64,000 nt of DNA, taken from Arthrobacter roseus (GTDB lineage Bacteria > Actinomycetota > Actinomycetes > Actinomycetales > Micrococcaceae). Of the stretch, positions 17,141 through 26,567 are shown piece after piece. Made by a program: the position numbers and the translations under genes. The DNA lies in NCBI RefSeq assembly GCF_016907875.1, contig NZ_JAFBCU010000001.1:1302001-1366000 (forward strand). The letters run 5' to 3'. Below the pieces are notes generated by a model, which was not told the DNA's origin, ran no database searches, and saw nothing but the letters and a program-made list of their open reading frames with translations. Position 1 is the first letter of the stretch. Every line of letters starts with the position of its first letter.

Positions 17141-18079
17141 TCAATTTTTTCTCTGCGGCTGCCGTTGGCGCCATTCGGTTGGCGTCATCCCCACGTTTCG
17201 TTTGAAGGCGTTGCTGAAAGCGAAAGCATCGTGGTAGCCCACGCGGCGAGCGGTTGTCGTCACCGTGGAACCTGGCGTCAAGAGGAGATCACCAGCGAGC
17301 GTCATTCGCCATCGGGTGAGGTAGGCCATTGGAGGCTCGCCTACACCTTCGCGGAATCGCGCGGCTAGTGATGCCCGTGAAATGTGAAGGCGCTCGGCCA
17401 GCGCTTTCACTGTCCATGACGCAGCTGGTTCCGCGTGCAGGTGCTCGAGTGCCTGCACGATCAATGGGTCGGAGCAGGTGAGCCAGGTGGCTTCGTGTGT
17501 GCTCTGAGAGTCGTTCAGCCAGTGTCGGACGCTACTGATGACGAGCATGTCGAGTAGACGATCGATCATGACTTGGGCTGCGGGGTCGCCTTTTGATACT
17601 TCGCGCGTGAGCAGATCCACCAAGCCGATGTCGGTGTGCTGGCTCGGTACGTTTATGGTGCGTGGCAGCGCGCGGGAGACCAGGCCGCCTATTTCGTCAG
17701 GTCGTTCGTAGATAGCGACGAGGAGTGATGTGTCTCCTTTGGAGGCGTTGCCCCATCGACGAATTCCGCGACGAAATTCGTCCCGGAGATCGCGTCCATC
17801 CAGGCTCGTACAGCACTGCCCGGCATCGATCCGGATCGATGGAGCACTACCCGCTGCGTCCGAAACCAGGTACGGCTCTGGCCCACGCACCACAGTCAAG
17901 TCACCCGCTTCCAGCAGGTGGCCGTCCACTCGGGCTTGCCCGTGGGTGACGGCGAGTACCGTCAGGGCTGCGCCGTCGGCCACGTCCAGGCCCCAGGGCG
18001 ACGCCATTTCGAGCGCCACCGCAAATGCTCGCGTCGCGCGAGGCCCATCCAGAAAGTGCGTTATCGGATCCACCCTCAA
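17141..18079 (-). CDS. AraC-family transcriptional regulator with cupin N-terminal domain
   Basis: The 312-residue protein has an N-terminal cupin-like ligand-binding domain (about 20-190) and a C-terminal double helix-turn-helix (about 205-308) with LHISRASLAARFREG and AFSNAFKRNVGMTPTEWR. It is divergent from the SDR/DUF1772 pair at 18155, with 75 bp between start codons. That arrangement is typical of an AraC regulator controlling a small oxidoreductase operon. The inducer is not evident. Confidence 0.9.
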   Translation of the reverse strand: MRVDPITHFLDGPRATRAFAVALEMASPWGLDVADGAALTVLAVTHGQARVDGHLLEAGDLTVVRGPEPYLVSDAAGSAPSIRIDAGQCCTSLDGRDLRDEFRRGIRRWGNASKGDTSLLVAIYERPDEIGGLVSRALPRTINVPSQHTDIGLVDLLTREVSKGDPAAQVMIDRLLDMLVISSVRHWLNDSQSTHEATWLTCSDPLIVQALEHLHAEPAASWTVKALAERLHISRASLAARFREGVGEPPMAYLTRWRMTLAGDLLLTPGSTVTTTARRVGYHDAFAFSNAFKRNVGMTPTEWRQRQPQRKN

Positions 18080-18154
18080 CAGCTTAGAGCTTCACAAAGG
18101 CAATGTGGCGTTCTACCTATTCTCCGTCTCATGCCGCTCGGGTGTACTTGACTC

Positions 18155-18961
18155 ATGACTTACCTCATTATTGGAGGCGCCGGCCGCACAGGCTCCCGTG
18201 TCCTTGATCGCCTGACAACTGCTACCTTGCCTGTCCGTTCGGCGTCACGCCGCACGGGTTTCGACTGGGACGACGACGAGACGTGGGGTGGCACTTTTCG
18301 TGATGTCACCGCCGCGTATGTTTGCTTCACCCCAGACCTGGCGTTCCCAGGGGTGCCAGAGAAGTTGGCAGCACTCGGACGGTTGGCTGCCGCCAGCGGT
18401 GTGGAGCGACTTGTTCTACTTTCGGGGCGAGGCGAGGAAGGTGCGCGCGCCAGTGAAGCAGCGCTTCGCGAAGGTGGGGTGCCAACTAACGTGCTGAGAT
18501 GCTCGTGGTTCCAGCAGAACTTCTCCGAACACTTTCTCGCAGGTCCGGTTCAGCGCGGGTGCCTACGCCTACCTGCCCCCGACGTCCCCGAAGCTTTCGT
18601 CGACCTCGACGACGTCGCGGACGCGGCCTTCGTTGCCTTGACACGAGGTGGGCCTGGCAACGCAACCTACGAGCTTTCTGGGCCTGAGCTTCTTTCTTTT
18701 GCCGACGCTGCAGCGATTTTGAGCGAAGCCCGCGGAGTCCCCGCGAGATTCGAAGCCGTCGATGTCTCCACTTTCGTGGAAGATCTGGCCACTGACGGAA
18801 TACCGGCGGAGGAAGCCGAACCCCTTGCACACCTTTTTACCGACATCTTGGACGGCCGTAATGCACATCTAGTGCATGGGGTTGAGCAGTTATTAGCACG
18901 GCCAGCTTCATCCTTGAGCTCATATGCACGACGAGCCGCCGCAGCAGGGGCCTGGTCGTGA
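18155..18961 (+). CDS. NAD(P)-binding NmrA-like atypical SDR
   Basis: The 268-residue protein starts MTYLIIGGAGRTGSRV, a Rossmann dinucleotide motif (GxxGxxG) at the N-terminus, and has the NmrA/NAD(P)H-binding layout with FVDLDDVADAAFVAL in the second half. Such proteins reduce quinones or sense NADP. The next gene overlaps it by 4 bp, and the AraC regulator is divergent. A role in detoxification or secondary metabolism is plausible but not shown. Confidence 0.87.
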   Translation: MTYLIIGGAGRTGSRVLDRLTTATLPVRSASRRTGFDWDDDETWGGTFRDVTAAYVCFTPDLAFPGVPEKLAALGRLAAASGVERLVLLSGRGEEGARASEAALREGGVPTNVLRCSWFQQNFSEHFLAGPVQRGCLRLPAPDVPEAFVDLDDVADAAFVALTRGGPGNATYELSGPELLSFADAAAILSEARGVPARFEAVDVSTFVEDLATDGIPAEEAEPLAHLFTDILDGRNAHLVHGVEQLLARPASSLSSYARRAAAAGAWS

Positions 18962-19377
18962 TTTTCACCATCGCGATCGTAGGCGCTGGACTGCTCGCCG
19001 GTGTCTACGCATCTTTTTCAGTAATGGTGATGCCAGCACTCAGTCGTCTTAGCGACCGAGAAGCGACAACCGCAATGGCGGGGATAAATCGAGCAGCAGA
19101 ACGAGGACCCTTCCTAGCGCTGTTTACGTTGACTGCACTCGCGGCGGTAGGACTCGTCATCGAGGCTGCTCCACGAGGAGATGCTCGCGAACTCATCGCG
19201 GCTGGAGCATCTCTTGCAAGTACAGCAGTGACCGTCCTGGTGAATGTGCCCCTGAACCGCCAGCTCGACCGCGTGGGCCAGAGCTCTTGGCCCACTTACC
19301 GACGCCGGTGGACAGTTTGGAACACCGTTCGCGCAGGGATGGCCACCGCCGCAGTCATCGTCGCTGTCGCATTCTAA
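18958..19377 (+). CDS. DUF1772 (anthrone oxygenase-like) membrane protein
   Basis: The 139-residue protein starts at a GTG overlapping the previous stop (GTGA). It has four hydrophobic segments, PALSRLSDREA in the first loop and NVPLNRQLDRV before the last helix, which fit DUF1772. Relatives include anthrone oxygenases, but most bacterial members are uncharacterised. It is coupled to the NmrA-like gene, as is common for this family. Confidence 0.85.
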   Translation: MIFTIAIVGAGLLAGVYASFSVMVMPALSRLSDREATTAMAGINRAAERGPFLALFTLTALAAVGLVIEAAPRGDARELIAAGASLASTAVTVLVNVPLNRQLDRVGQSSWPTYRRRWTVWNTVRAGMATAAVIVAVAF

Positions 19378-19419
19378 TGGAGTAGATTCGCAACATCCAT
19401 CGCGAGATAAGCTTCAAAT

Positions 19420-20277
19420 ATGCCGCGAACCGTCAAAGAGAATGTCGAAGCTGCGGAGTTGGCGGTATTCGCGCGCAAGGAGCTTTCTTTGGGTGCGGCG
19501 GCAGAGGCGGGTTTGACGGGCAGATTCGAATCAATCCGCACGGGAGGGTTGCGGGCAAGCATCGCAACCGCCGATCACTATGGTTTCCTCAACACCATTG
19601 AAGGCGTCACCGATCAATCAGCCGAAGCTCTGCCGGATGTGCTCAGAAGGTTTCCGGACTCGCACGAGCCAGTCATCATCGCAACGTTTCCATCTCGGAA
19701 CCTCGTTGAGTGGCTGCTTGACGAGGGTTACGAACAGGCCCCCGTTCGGCCTATTGCCTACCTATGCTCGGGTGCTGACTTCAACGCTGTGGAATTAAGC
19801 GCTGAGCAGTGGCAGATACGTGAAGTCTCAACCGAAACGGACGCTGCAGTCTTTAGGGATCTAATCGACGCCGGTTACGGAGCGTCAAGGGAAGTGGGTG
19901 CATTGATCCGGACGGAGCACGCCCTTCCGGCCATTCGTGGTTTTATCGCCTCGCGCAATGGGCAACCCCTGGCTGCGGCTGCCATGTCCCTGCACGCCGT
20001 GGGAGCCGTACTTGGCGGCGCTGCCACGCTCCCGGAAGCGCGAGGCGCGGGAGCACAGACTGCACTCCTTACGCATCGGCTCCGATTAGCGGAAGATATG
20101 GGCATGCCGTTGTCCACGGCAACCGCAGCTCCCGGAACGCCGAGCATTCGGAACCTGGCACAACTAGGCCTGACCGTCGTCGAACGAACAGCCTGGCGTT
20201 GCAGCCGTGCGATAAGGGTGCCGCCGGACGAGCGTGAAGCTTCGGTCACGGGGCGTCAATCGCATCGGCCGGGTTGA
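19420..20277 (+). CDS. GNAT family N-acetyltransferase (two-domain)
   Basis: The 285-residue protein has a C-terminal GNAT core (about 130-265), with GGAATLPEARGAGAQTALL as the acetyl-CoA loop and RNLAQLGLTVVER at the end, preceded by a second GNAT-like half. The length fits two-domain GNATs. Its last 32 bases overlap the 3' end of the WYL regulator gene on the opposite strand. The ribosome site is weak. The substrate is unknown. Confidence 0.82.
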   Translation: MPRTVKENVEAAELAVFARKELSLGAAAEAGLTGRFESIRTGGLRASIATADHYGFLNTIEGVTDQSAEALPDVLRRFPDSHEPVIIATFPSRNLVEWLLDEGYEQAPVRPIAYLCSGADFNAVELSAEQWQIREVSTETDAAVFRDLIDAGYGASREVGALIRTEHALPAIRGFIASRNGQPLAAAAMSLHAVGAVLGGAATLPEARGAGAQTALLTHRLRLAEDMGMPLSTATAAPGTPSIRNLAQLGLTVVERTAWRCSRAIRVPPDEREASVTGRQSHRPG

Positions 20278-21234
20278 TGATTGCTGCCTCGAGAAGTCTG
20301 TGACCTGATTCCTTCATCTTGAGGCGCATTGCTTCCGGCGAGCGAATGAAGAATGGAATATCCGCAGCCAGTAAATACACAGCCACCGTTTCGTAGGTAT
20401 CCGCTCCTGTGTGAACGACGCAAGAGTGCTCATCCAGAGGCTCAACGTAGACTGCGTCGATCGGAAACCGTTGCGCCACGTCGGAAGCCGGCGCCTTGAA
20501 GACCGCTTCAACGCGGTATGCGTATGGTGCGGTGGCAATGCTGTTGGCTGTGTATTGGGCCATGTCGATTCCGGGAGGCTGACGAGGCACAAAGTGCCTC
20601 GTCGTCGGTGAGTAGGTGCCGATACGGTCAATGCGTAGAGTCTGCCATTCACCGGCGTCTTGATTCCAGGCCACGAGGTACCAGAGGTAGTCATTCTGAA
20701 TGACCTGGTGAGGCTCCAATATCTGAGCAGGTTGCGTGTGGCCATGTGCCGACTCAGTGATTTTGACTTGAAGTCGCAGGCGACAGTACTTCGCGAGGTC
20801 TCGTATGGTCCGGGCCGACGTCGTCGGAATGGCGGACTGGTACGAGGCGACGTAGTTGTTGATGTCGTCCACCGCAGCCTTGTGCCTAGCGGGGAGCAGC
20901 CGGGAGAGTTTTTGGGCGAGCAACTCACGGTCAACTGACGATGGTTGCATCGACATAGCCGCCGACGACGACAATCCTGCCAAAAGTGCCACAACTTCGG
21001 CCTCGGTTGGCAGCAGCGGCGCTACCCTTCTGCCGGGACCAAGCTGGTATCCGCCGTGTGGGCCGGGGACGGATTCGATTCCGAAGCCGCTCTCTCTCTC
21101 AACGCGGAAATGAGCCTTCGAATGCTGCGGTCATTGACCCCTAGGCGATCCGCGAGTTCGCGTGAGCCAACCGGAACAGTGGTGCGTTGGAGTACCTCGA
21201 GCAGCTCAAAACTTCGCGCCAAGTATTCAGTCAC
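20246..21234 (-). pseudogene. WYL-domain transcriptional regulator, frameshifted in a CT repeat
   Basis: The N-terminal HTH starts at a GTG at 21234 (MTEYLARSFELLEVLQ, SRELADRLGVNDRSIRRLISAL). The frame is lost in a CT run at 21090-21100. Two bases out of frame the protein resumes (GFGIESVPGPHGGYQLG, then LLPTEAEVVALLAG) and continues through a WYL domain and C-terminal extension to 20246. Removing one CT unit would restore a single protein of about 330 residues. WYL regulators usually repress a divergent gene; here that is the oxidoreductase at 21327. It may be off by slippage, a pseudogene, or a base-call error in the repeat. Confidence 0.82.
21090..21100. repeat. CT dinucleotide tract at a frameshift
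   Basis: Eleven bases of alternating C and T, (CT)5C, lie in the coding part of the WYL regulator just after its HTH. Loss of one unit would reopen the frame. Dinucleotide tracts of this kind are prone to slippage. Confidence 0.85.
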
Positions 21235-21326
21235 GACCTCACTCTAGTAATAGACCCGGACGATCCGCCGCCGCATCTGTTGTTAACGTGGCGATACTGC
21301 CACCCCGATCTCGTAATGAGGAACAC

Positions 21327-22328
21327 ATGAAAGCAACACAAATATGCCTTGCCAGCCGCCCGACCGAGCAGGTCAGGCTTGATCATTTTCAAGTAGATGA
21401 TGTTGAGCTGCCTGCGCTCACCGATGGGACGGTGCTGGTCAAGAACACGGCCATGCAGCTGACATCGGTCATGGCCGATCTGATACGCGGCGAGGAGCTC
21501 CCCATGCCCCCTTACTCCGTTGGGCAGCCGCTGTGGGGCGCGGCAGTCGGCGTCGTTGAGCAAAGCAAAAGTCCTCGGTTCGCCCCAGGTGACGCGGTTC
21601 AAAGCATGAATGGATGGAGGACTCGCTTCGTGGCTCAGGCCGACGAGCTGTTTCCCGTCTCGACCAGTCACTTCCCGGGCCCGGAGGTGTTGCTCTGTCA
21701 GGGCCCGACTGCCTATCACGGGATGGTCGATATCGCAGGGGTCGGACCGGGGGATACGGTGTTCGTTACCGGGGCTGCTGGCGGTGTTGGTTCACTTGCC
21801 GGCCAGATTGCGCGCAAGCGTGGAGCCCATCGGGTTGTGGGGACGGCGGGCTCCGATGAGAAAGTCGCATGGCTCGTTGATGAGCTGGGTTTCGATGCAG
21901 CCTTCAACTACAAAACCCCCGGCATCGAGGAGTGGCTCACGGACCAGTTCCCTACGGGGTTCAGCGTCTTCTTCGACACCGTAGGTGGTGCGCAGTTTGA
22001 GATGGCGGTCCGTCATGCCGGCCAGAATGCGCGATTCGCCCTTTGCGGCACGCTCTCCGAGCAATTCGCCAAAAATGGGGCGGATCAACGGCCCCGATTC
22101 GACATCATGACGGGGATTCGCAAGCAACTGCAGATTCTTCCGTTCAGCACGTACCACACGCCAGAACAGATACACGCGTGGTCCCTGCATTACGCACAGT
22201 GGTTAGCCGAGGGCGATTTTCATTTTCCCCACACAACCATTGAGGGTGGGTTGTCCGCTGCTCGGGAAGCCCTCATCTCACTCATGCAGAGTAAGTACCG
22301 CGGAAATGTGATCGTCGAACTCAGCTAA
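21327..22328 (+). CDS. NADP-dependent medium-chain oxidoreductase (MDR, leukotriene B4 dehydrogenase/curcumin reductase-like)
   Basis: With the ATG at 21327 (ribosome site GAGGA) the protein has 333 residues. An upstream in-frame start would give 388 residues but would overlap the regulator gene and add non-homologous sequence. It has the MDR layout without zinc: VGPGDTVFVTGAAGGVGSLAGQIA is the nucleotide-binding loop (AAxGGVG) and FNYKTPGIEEWL follows. The family reduces enone double bonds with NADPH. It is divergent from the broken WYL regulator and so may be expressed without repression. Confidence 0.87.
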   Translation: MKATQICLASRPTEQVRLDHFQVDDVELPALTDGTVLVKNTAMQLTSVMADLIRGEELPMPPYSVGQPLWGAAVGVVEQSKSPRFAPGDAVQSMNGWRTRFVAQADELFPVSTSHFPGPEVLLCQGPTAYHGMVDIAGVGPGDTVFVTGAAGGVGSLAGQIARKRGAHRVVGTAGSDEKVAWLVDELGFDAAFNYKTPGIEEWLTDQFPTGFSVFFDTVGGAQFEMAVRHAGQNARFALCGTLSEQFAKNGADQRPRFDIMTGIRKQLQILPFSTYHTPEQIHAWSLHYAQWLAEGDFHFPHTTIEGGLSAAREALISLMQSKYRGNVIVELS

Positions 22329-22422
22329 ATCAGTATTGACCACTACGTCGCCACACACCACAACGGGGGATGAGAAGCGCACTGATGCGTCGAGCGCAGC
22401 AAGAGCAAGCCCGTAGGGTGTA

Positions 22423-23466
22423 GTGATGACGGCACGTATAGATAAGGCCCGACGTCTCTCCGACGTGCTCGCTGGGCTCGATGATGCCGGCGTGCGGAGG
22501 CTCATCGATGCTGCTGAGCCGATGGGCGTAGGCATTGGGGGAACGACCAAGACAGCCCGCATCGATGAAACGACTGTCTTTGTGAAACTGCTTCCACTGA
22601 CAAGCATCGAAGAGGCGAATCTAACCGCCACTGCTAGTCGAGTCCAGCTTCCCTTTACCTCCCACTATGGGATCGGAAGCCCTACCCACGCAGTCGGGCG
22701 AGAATTGGCGGCACATCAGGTGACCTCCGAGTGGGTTCAGATGGGAGCGGTGGATTTCTTCCCGCTTCTGCTCGGGTGGCGAGTCGTCGATCTGAAGTGT
22801 GAGGCAGACCTTAGCGAGTTCGACGGCGATGCTTCTCCACTCCAGTGGGGTGCATATTGGCCTCAGGTTCAGAGCAAACTCGCGGCGATGAGGGACGCGT
22901 CGAAAAGCATGGTGTTTTTCCTTGAGTACGTGCCCGAAACGCTGGGCGCATGGGTGCGCAGGAGTGTAGCTGGTGGCACTGGGGCAATCGTCTTCCCTGA
23001 TGTGGTCGATCAGCTCCTTGAAGCCACAGCATGGATGAACAGCCAAGGGTTTCAGCACTTCGATGTACATCCGGGGAACATCCTCCTACGAGAGGGCAGA
23101 CTGCTCTTCACGGACTTTGGCCTGGCGCTTCATCGCGAGTTCGACCTCACTCCGGAGGAAGAAGTATCCATGCTCACCCATGATGGCTTCGACCGTGATA
23201 CTGCCCTGATGCATCTGTTCCACTGGACGCTGTTCGAACTCGGCTATACCTCCGGTCCGCAGCGCCTGGCACTGTTGCGTGCTGCCGCCGCTGACCCTGT
23301 TACACCAGCGCTGGATCCAGTTCGTGTGGTACTTGGCCGGGGTGCTGACCTGATTGCTCAACATGCGAATGTCGCTGTCTATATAACCGAGATGTTCGGC
23401 GCCCTCATGCAGGATGCGTCCGCTACGCGGTACGACAGCTCTGGCTACAGGAACATTCAGCGATAA
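22423..23466 (+). CDS. Protein-kinase-fold protein of unknown role
   Basis: The 347-residue protein keeps key kinase-fold residues: a Lys in FVKLLP (about 47), the catalytic loop HFDVHPGNILL, and TDFGLAL as the DFG motif. The HxDxxxxN spacing resembles aminoglycoside phosphotransferases and small-molecule kinases more than Hanks kinases. GTG (22423) and ATG (22426) are adjacent possible starts. It is not in an operon. The substrate is unknown and could be a small molecule or protein. Confidence 0.65.
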   Translation: MMTARIDKARRLSDVLAGLDDAGVRRLIDAAEPMGVGIGGTTKTARIDETTVFVKLLPLTSIEEANLTATASRVQLPFTSHYGIGSPTHAVGRELAAHQVTSEWVQMGAVDFFPLLLGWRVVDLKCEADLSEFDGDASPLQWGAYWPQVQSKLAAMRDASKSMVFFLEYVPETLGAWVRRSVAGGTGAIVFPDVVDQLLEATAWMNSQGFQHFDVHPGNILLREGRLLFTDFGLALHREFDLTPEEEVSMLTHDGFDRDTALMHLFHWTLFELGYTSGPQRLALLRAAAADPVTPALDPVRVVLGRGADLIAQHANVAVYITEMFGALMQDASATRYDSSGYRNIQR

Positions 23467-23543
23467 CTACGTAACTGGTTGTGATGTGGTTCTATCAGTT
23501 GCGGTGAATTCGGACAGCGGCGAGTGCCACTAGCGTTGTCGAA

Positions 23544-24125
23544 ATGAACGAACGTTGGGATATGGAACAGGCAATCCTCCAAGGGCGAGCGATGCACCTA
23601 CGCGACCAGCTTGGAATCGACGAGGAGCTTCGTCGCCTGGGCGAGCCAATGTTGACCGGCAGCGCCGCGTTGCATGTAATGGTGGCGCGCGACATAGACG
23701 TGATAATTGCGGTACCTCGGCTCGACGCGGAAACGCGGGGCGCCGTCGTAGCCATCGGGGCAAGGCTCTCCGTACGCCCTGATGTACGCGAAGTCATCTT
23801 CCGCAACGACACAGGGAAATGGAACACCGAGCCGACATATCCCGACGGCCTGTATCTGCGCCTTGAGTGCACCGATGAGCGGGGCGAGCTCTGGACAATG
23901 GATCTATGGTTCGTCGATGAACCCGCGCGGCAGCCGGATATTCAACATCTTGAGAGCATCGGAGCGTGGATCACTCCCGTAACGCAAGCCCATATTTTGG
24001 CCATCAAGAGGGCGACTCTCGGAATCCGGGACGATGGATCGCGGCTCCCGAGCTATGACGTGTATAAAGCCGTTCTCGATGAGGGTATCCGTACCCCGGA
24101 GGAGTTCGCTCGGAGAGTCCGTTGA
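23544..24125 (+). CDS. Nucleotidyltransferase-fold protein
   Basis: The 193-residue protein has LTGSAALHVMVARDIDVIIAV, which resembles the nucleotidyltransferase GS...DxD motif, and a later acidic strand TMDLWFVDE. The C-terminal part is helical. Members range from antibiotic adenylyltransferases to antitoxin-type AbiEii proteins. No partner toxin gene is adjacent, and the next gene is a GNAT. The fold call is moderate; the function is unknown. Confidence 0.6.
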   Translation: MNERWDMEQAILQGRAMHLRDQLGIDEELRRLGEPMLTGSAALHVMVARDIDVIIAVPRLDAETRGAVVAIGARLSVRPDVREVIFRNDTGKWNTEPTYPDGLYLRLECTDERGELWTMDLWFVDEPARQPDIQHLESIGAWITPVTQAHILAIKRATLGIRDDGSRLPSYDVYKAVLDEGIRTPEEFARRVR

Positions 24126-24175
24126 GCAGGTCTCCTCCCGGCTCCTGAGGTATCCCGAATCGCTAGTGTTGTCTC

Positions 24176-24670
24176 ATGCCTGAACTGATTGCCCCGACGC
24201 CCACGCTTCAGGAAGCTTGGCTCCAGGCACACGAAGAATGGGGAGTCGGCAATCACGAAGATGGTTTCGGGCTGTCGTCAGCCGACGACGTCAACACGTC
24301 GGCCGGGTTCGACGCCTGGATCAGACGGTTAATGAATGAATCGGCCCAGTGCACTTATCGCTGGATTGTGGAGAACGGCGAAGTACATGGAGGGATTGCG
24401 CTACGACATGGTTATACCGACTTCATCAAGGTCGCCGGTCATATCGGGTATGGCATCAAACCTTCCGCGCGAAGGCGAGGCTTTGCGTCGTGGGCACTCG
24501 AAAAAATGTTGACTGCCGCGAATAATCTTGGCATGAAGCGAGTTCTCCTCGTATGCGAAGTCGATAATCGAGCTTCCGCCGGGATGATAGAAAGCCGAGG
24601 TGGAGTACTAGAGAACGAGTCTGGCACACCGAATCCGAAGGTCAGAAGGTACTGGATCGAGCTCGCATAG
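24176..24670 (+). CDS. GNAT family N-acetyltransferase
   Basis: The 164-residue protein contains VAGHIGYGIKPSARRRGFASWALEKML, the acetyl-CoA pyrophosphate loop, and VLLVCEVDNRASAGMIESRGG, the typical last strands of GNATs. It is similar to YjdF/YoaA-like single-domain enzymes. The ATG is preceded only by a weak ribosome site. It looks complete, and its substrate is not evident. Confidence 0.88.
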   Translation: MPELIAPTPTLQEAWLQAHEEWGVGNHEDGFGLSSADDVNTSAGFDAWIRRLMNESAQCTYRWIVENGEVHGGIALRHGYTDFIKVAGHIGYGIKPSARRRGFASWALEKMLTAANNLGMKRVLLVCEVDNRASAGMIESRGGVLENESGTPNPKVRRYWIELA

Positions 24671-24774
24671 CTTTATCACAACGGTCCCCTTGCGGCACGA
24701 GGGCATGGCGCCCGCGGATGCCGTCCCGCAGGAAGAGCGACTCACGACTCGACATCAAGCGATAGGCTAAGCCG

Positions 24775-25238
24775 ATGCCTACCCGGCCAGAATCCAAGCC
24801 CCGTCGTCCCGATGTGACCGAAACCGAACTTGTAGGCGGCATCGAAAAACGCAGGCCCAACGTCGTGGAGTATGACTCAAATTGCCATCCATTTTTGACC
24901 TACAGCTGGTTCGCATTGAACGAGCATTGGGCAACGAAGCTTTATCAATTGAACATGCCGGATCGACGTCGGTCCCAGGGCTGGCGGCAAAACCCATTAT
25001 TGACATTCTCGCGACGGTCGCAGACATCACCGCAGAGGAAGATTATCTCAATCCCCTTCTGAAAGCTGGATATGAGCTACGAGACGAACCCGCGGACAGA
25101 GAGCTCTATGCTCGGACCAAACGTGAACTCCTAACCCATGACTGGACTGATATGAATGCCTACGCTGCGGCCAAGACCGAAGTGATCGAAGGCATGCTCT
25201 CACGCGCCGGCGCCGCTCTTTTCCGGGCAACGACCTAG
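24775..25238 (+). pseudogene. GrpB/Dephospho-CoA-kinase-like (UPF0157) protein with two lesions
   Basis: The first frame reads PDVTETELVGGIEKRRPNVVEYDSN, the start of a GrpB-family protein. Near 24882 one G seems to be missing: adding a base after AATTG would give the expected NWPSIFDL and join the second frame, which continues with IEHAGSTSVPGLAAKPIIDI. About 35 residues of the conserved HVH region are then absent, because YELRDEPADR runs directly into the C-terminal helix (RELLTHDWTDMNAYAAAK). One frameshift plus one in-frame deletion argue against simple sequencing error. Confidence 0.8.
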
Positions 25239-25279
25239 CCCGTCGAATGCGGTGCGCGGGTTAGTCTCGGTAGGCGCTC

Positions 25280-25870
25280 TCACGACTCCCTAAACCCCTG
25301 CGCTATATCCTCGACCTGTTCACTGTACGACTTCCACCAAGTCGAGTCTCCTGGTGCCATGTTGTCGTTGCCATTTCGCAGTCCAGCGGTCCCATCGATG
25401 AGCTCGCGGACTATATCGGCATGTCCGGTATGCCTATGAGTTTCAGCGATCACGTGTATCAGGATCTGGTGCAGTGTGACCTCTTTACGGGCATCGCTCC
25501 ACCACGGCACGTGACCAGCGGAGTCCAATGACAGCGCCTTGATGGTGGCGTCGGAATGCGCCCAGATGCGGCGATATAGGTCCACGACCCAGTCACGGGA
25601 TTGATCACGAGTTGCCCACATGTCAGAGTTCGTGTCGGCATCGTCATCTGTCCAAGGCAGCAGCTCATCGAACGGTCGTCCGAAAGTCTCGCCGAAATAT
25701 CCAGCTTCGACGCCAGCCAAGTGCTTAATCAAACCGAGCAAATTGGTGCCAGTTTGAACTAGGGGACGCCGGAGGTCATACTCCGAAAGCCCTTCGAGCT
25801 TCCACAATGCATCCTCCCGGCCACTCTGTAGGTATCGATGAAGGTCTGCCTTCGGATTGGAGTCGATCAT
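25280..25870 (-). CDS. DinB-family (DUF664) putative metal-dependent hydrolase/transferase
   Basis: The open frame extends upstream, but the ATG at 25870, with GGAAAG before it, gives the usual size (196 residues) and begins MIDSNPKADLHRYLQSGRED. DinB four-helix-bundle metal ligands are seen as LIKHLAGVEAGYF (first His), HQILIHVIAETHRHTGHADIVRE (His cluster). Family members include thiol-dependent transferases (bacillithiol and mycothiol types). It is a single gene in a zone of broken genes but looks intact. Confidence 0.83.
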   Translation of the reverse strand: MIDSNPKADLHRYLQSGREDALWKLEGLSEYDLRRPLVQTGTNLLGLIKHLAGVEAGYFGETFGRPFDELLPWTDDDADTNSDMWATRDQSRDWVVDLYRRIWAHSDATIKALSLDSAGHVPWWSDARKEVTLHQILIHVIAETHRHTGHADIVRELIDGTAGLRNGNDNMAPGDSTWWKSYSEQVEDIAQGFRES

Positions 25871-26086
25871 GTTGGACAGCTTTCCAGAGGCAACATGGCT
25901 GGCGCAAGACGCCTGACTGCTCGCCGCACGTCGAATGTGCGGAAGGAACATGGTTGCCGCAGGTGAGTTTCTGGTAGCCGCCGAAGGCGTTCCCAGACCT
26001 GGTGCGTGCACGGTCAGCAATGGTTGACAGGGTTGCAAGCTCAGCCGAAGCGTGAATGCATGGCTTCTTTCGAATCTCCCTATGGC

Positions 26087-26491
26087 ATGACCCTTTAACT
26101 CCAAGTAGGGAATGTTGAGCAGGCGCGCCGGTACTACAGTTCTCTTCTTGGGAGAGAGCCTCTGTTTGAGCCGCACGATGACTTTCTGGAATGGCCGGTG
26201 GTCGCGGGCTCGGAGGTCTGGATCCAAGCCGTTCGCGTGACAGGCGAAGTCCGGCCGCTTTTGAACCGGATCCGTTTCAGCGTCCGCGATGTCCGGGCAG
26301 CGCACGCTAGTCTCGTCGAGAACGACGTCGAGGTTACTTCCGTGACGTCCCTGCCTGGCGTAGTTGCTTTCGTTGATTTAGCTGACCCCTGGGGAAACCA
26401 GCTTGGATATTACGAAGACTTGGCTCCCTCCAGTGAGCAACCGATCGCCGGAGGCAGCGTTCACGACGAGTCCCTTTTCGTTACCGACTGA
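26087..26491 (+). pseudogene. VOC (glyoxalase/bleomycin-resistance) family protein with stop at codon 4
   Basis: From an ATG at 26087 the frame reads MTL, a TAA stop at 26096, then LQVGNVEQARRYYSSLLG and FRFSV-like strand RIRFSVRDVRAAHASL and DPWGNQLGYYE, a complete VOC protein of about 134 residues. A single base change (for example AAA to TAA) at codon 4 would explain it. A GTG at 26198 could start a shorter product, but it would lose the first beta-alpha-beta half. VOC proteins bind metal and act on small toxic molecules. Confidence 0.7.
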
Positions 26492-26567
26492 CCGCTCTAC
26501 GCCTGCCCTCGTTAAAGCTGCGTAGATGGTCTTTGTACCGGCGTAGTATCAAAACAGGGGGGGGCGC

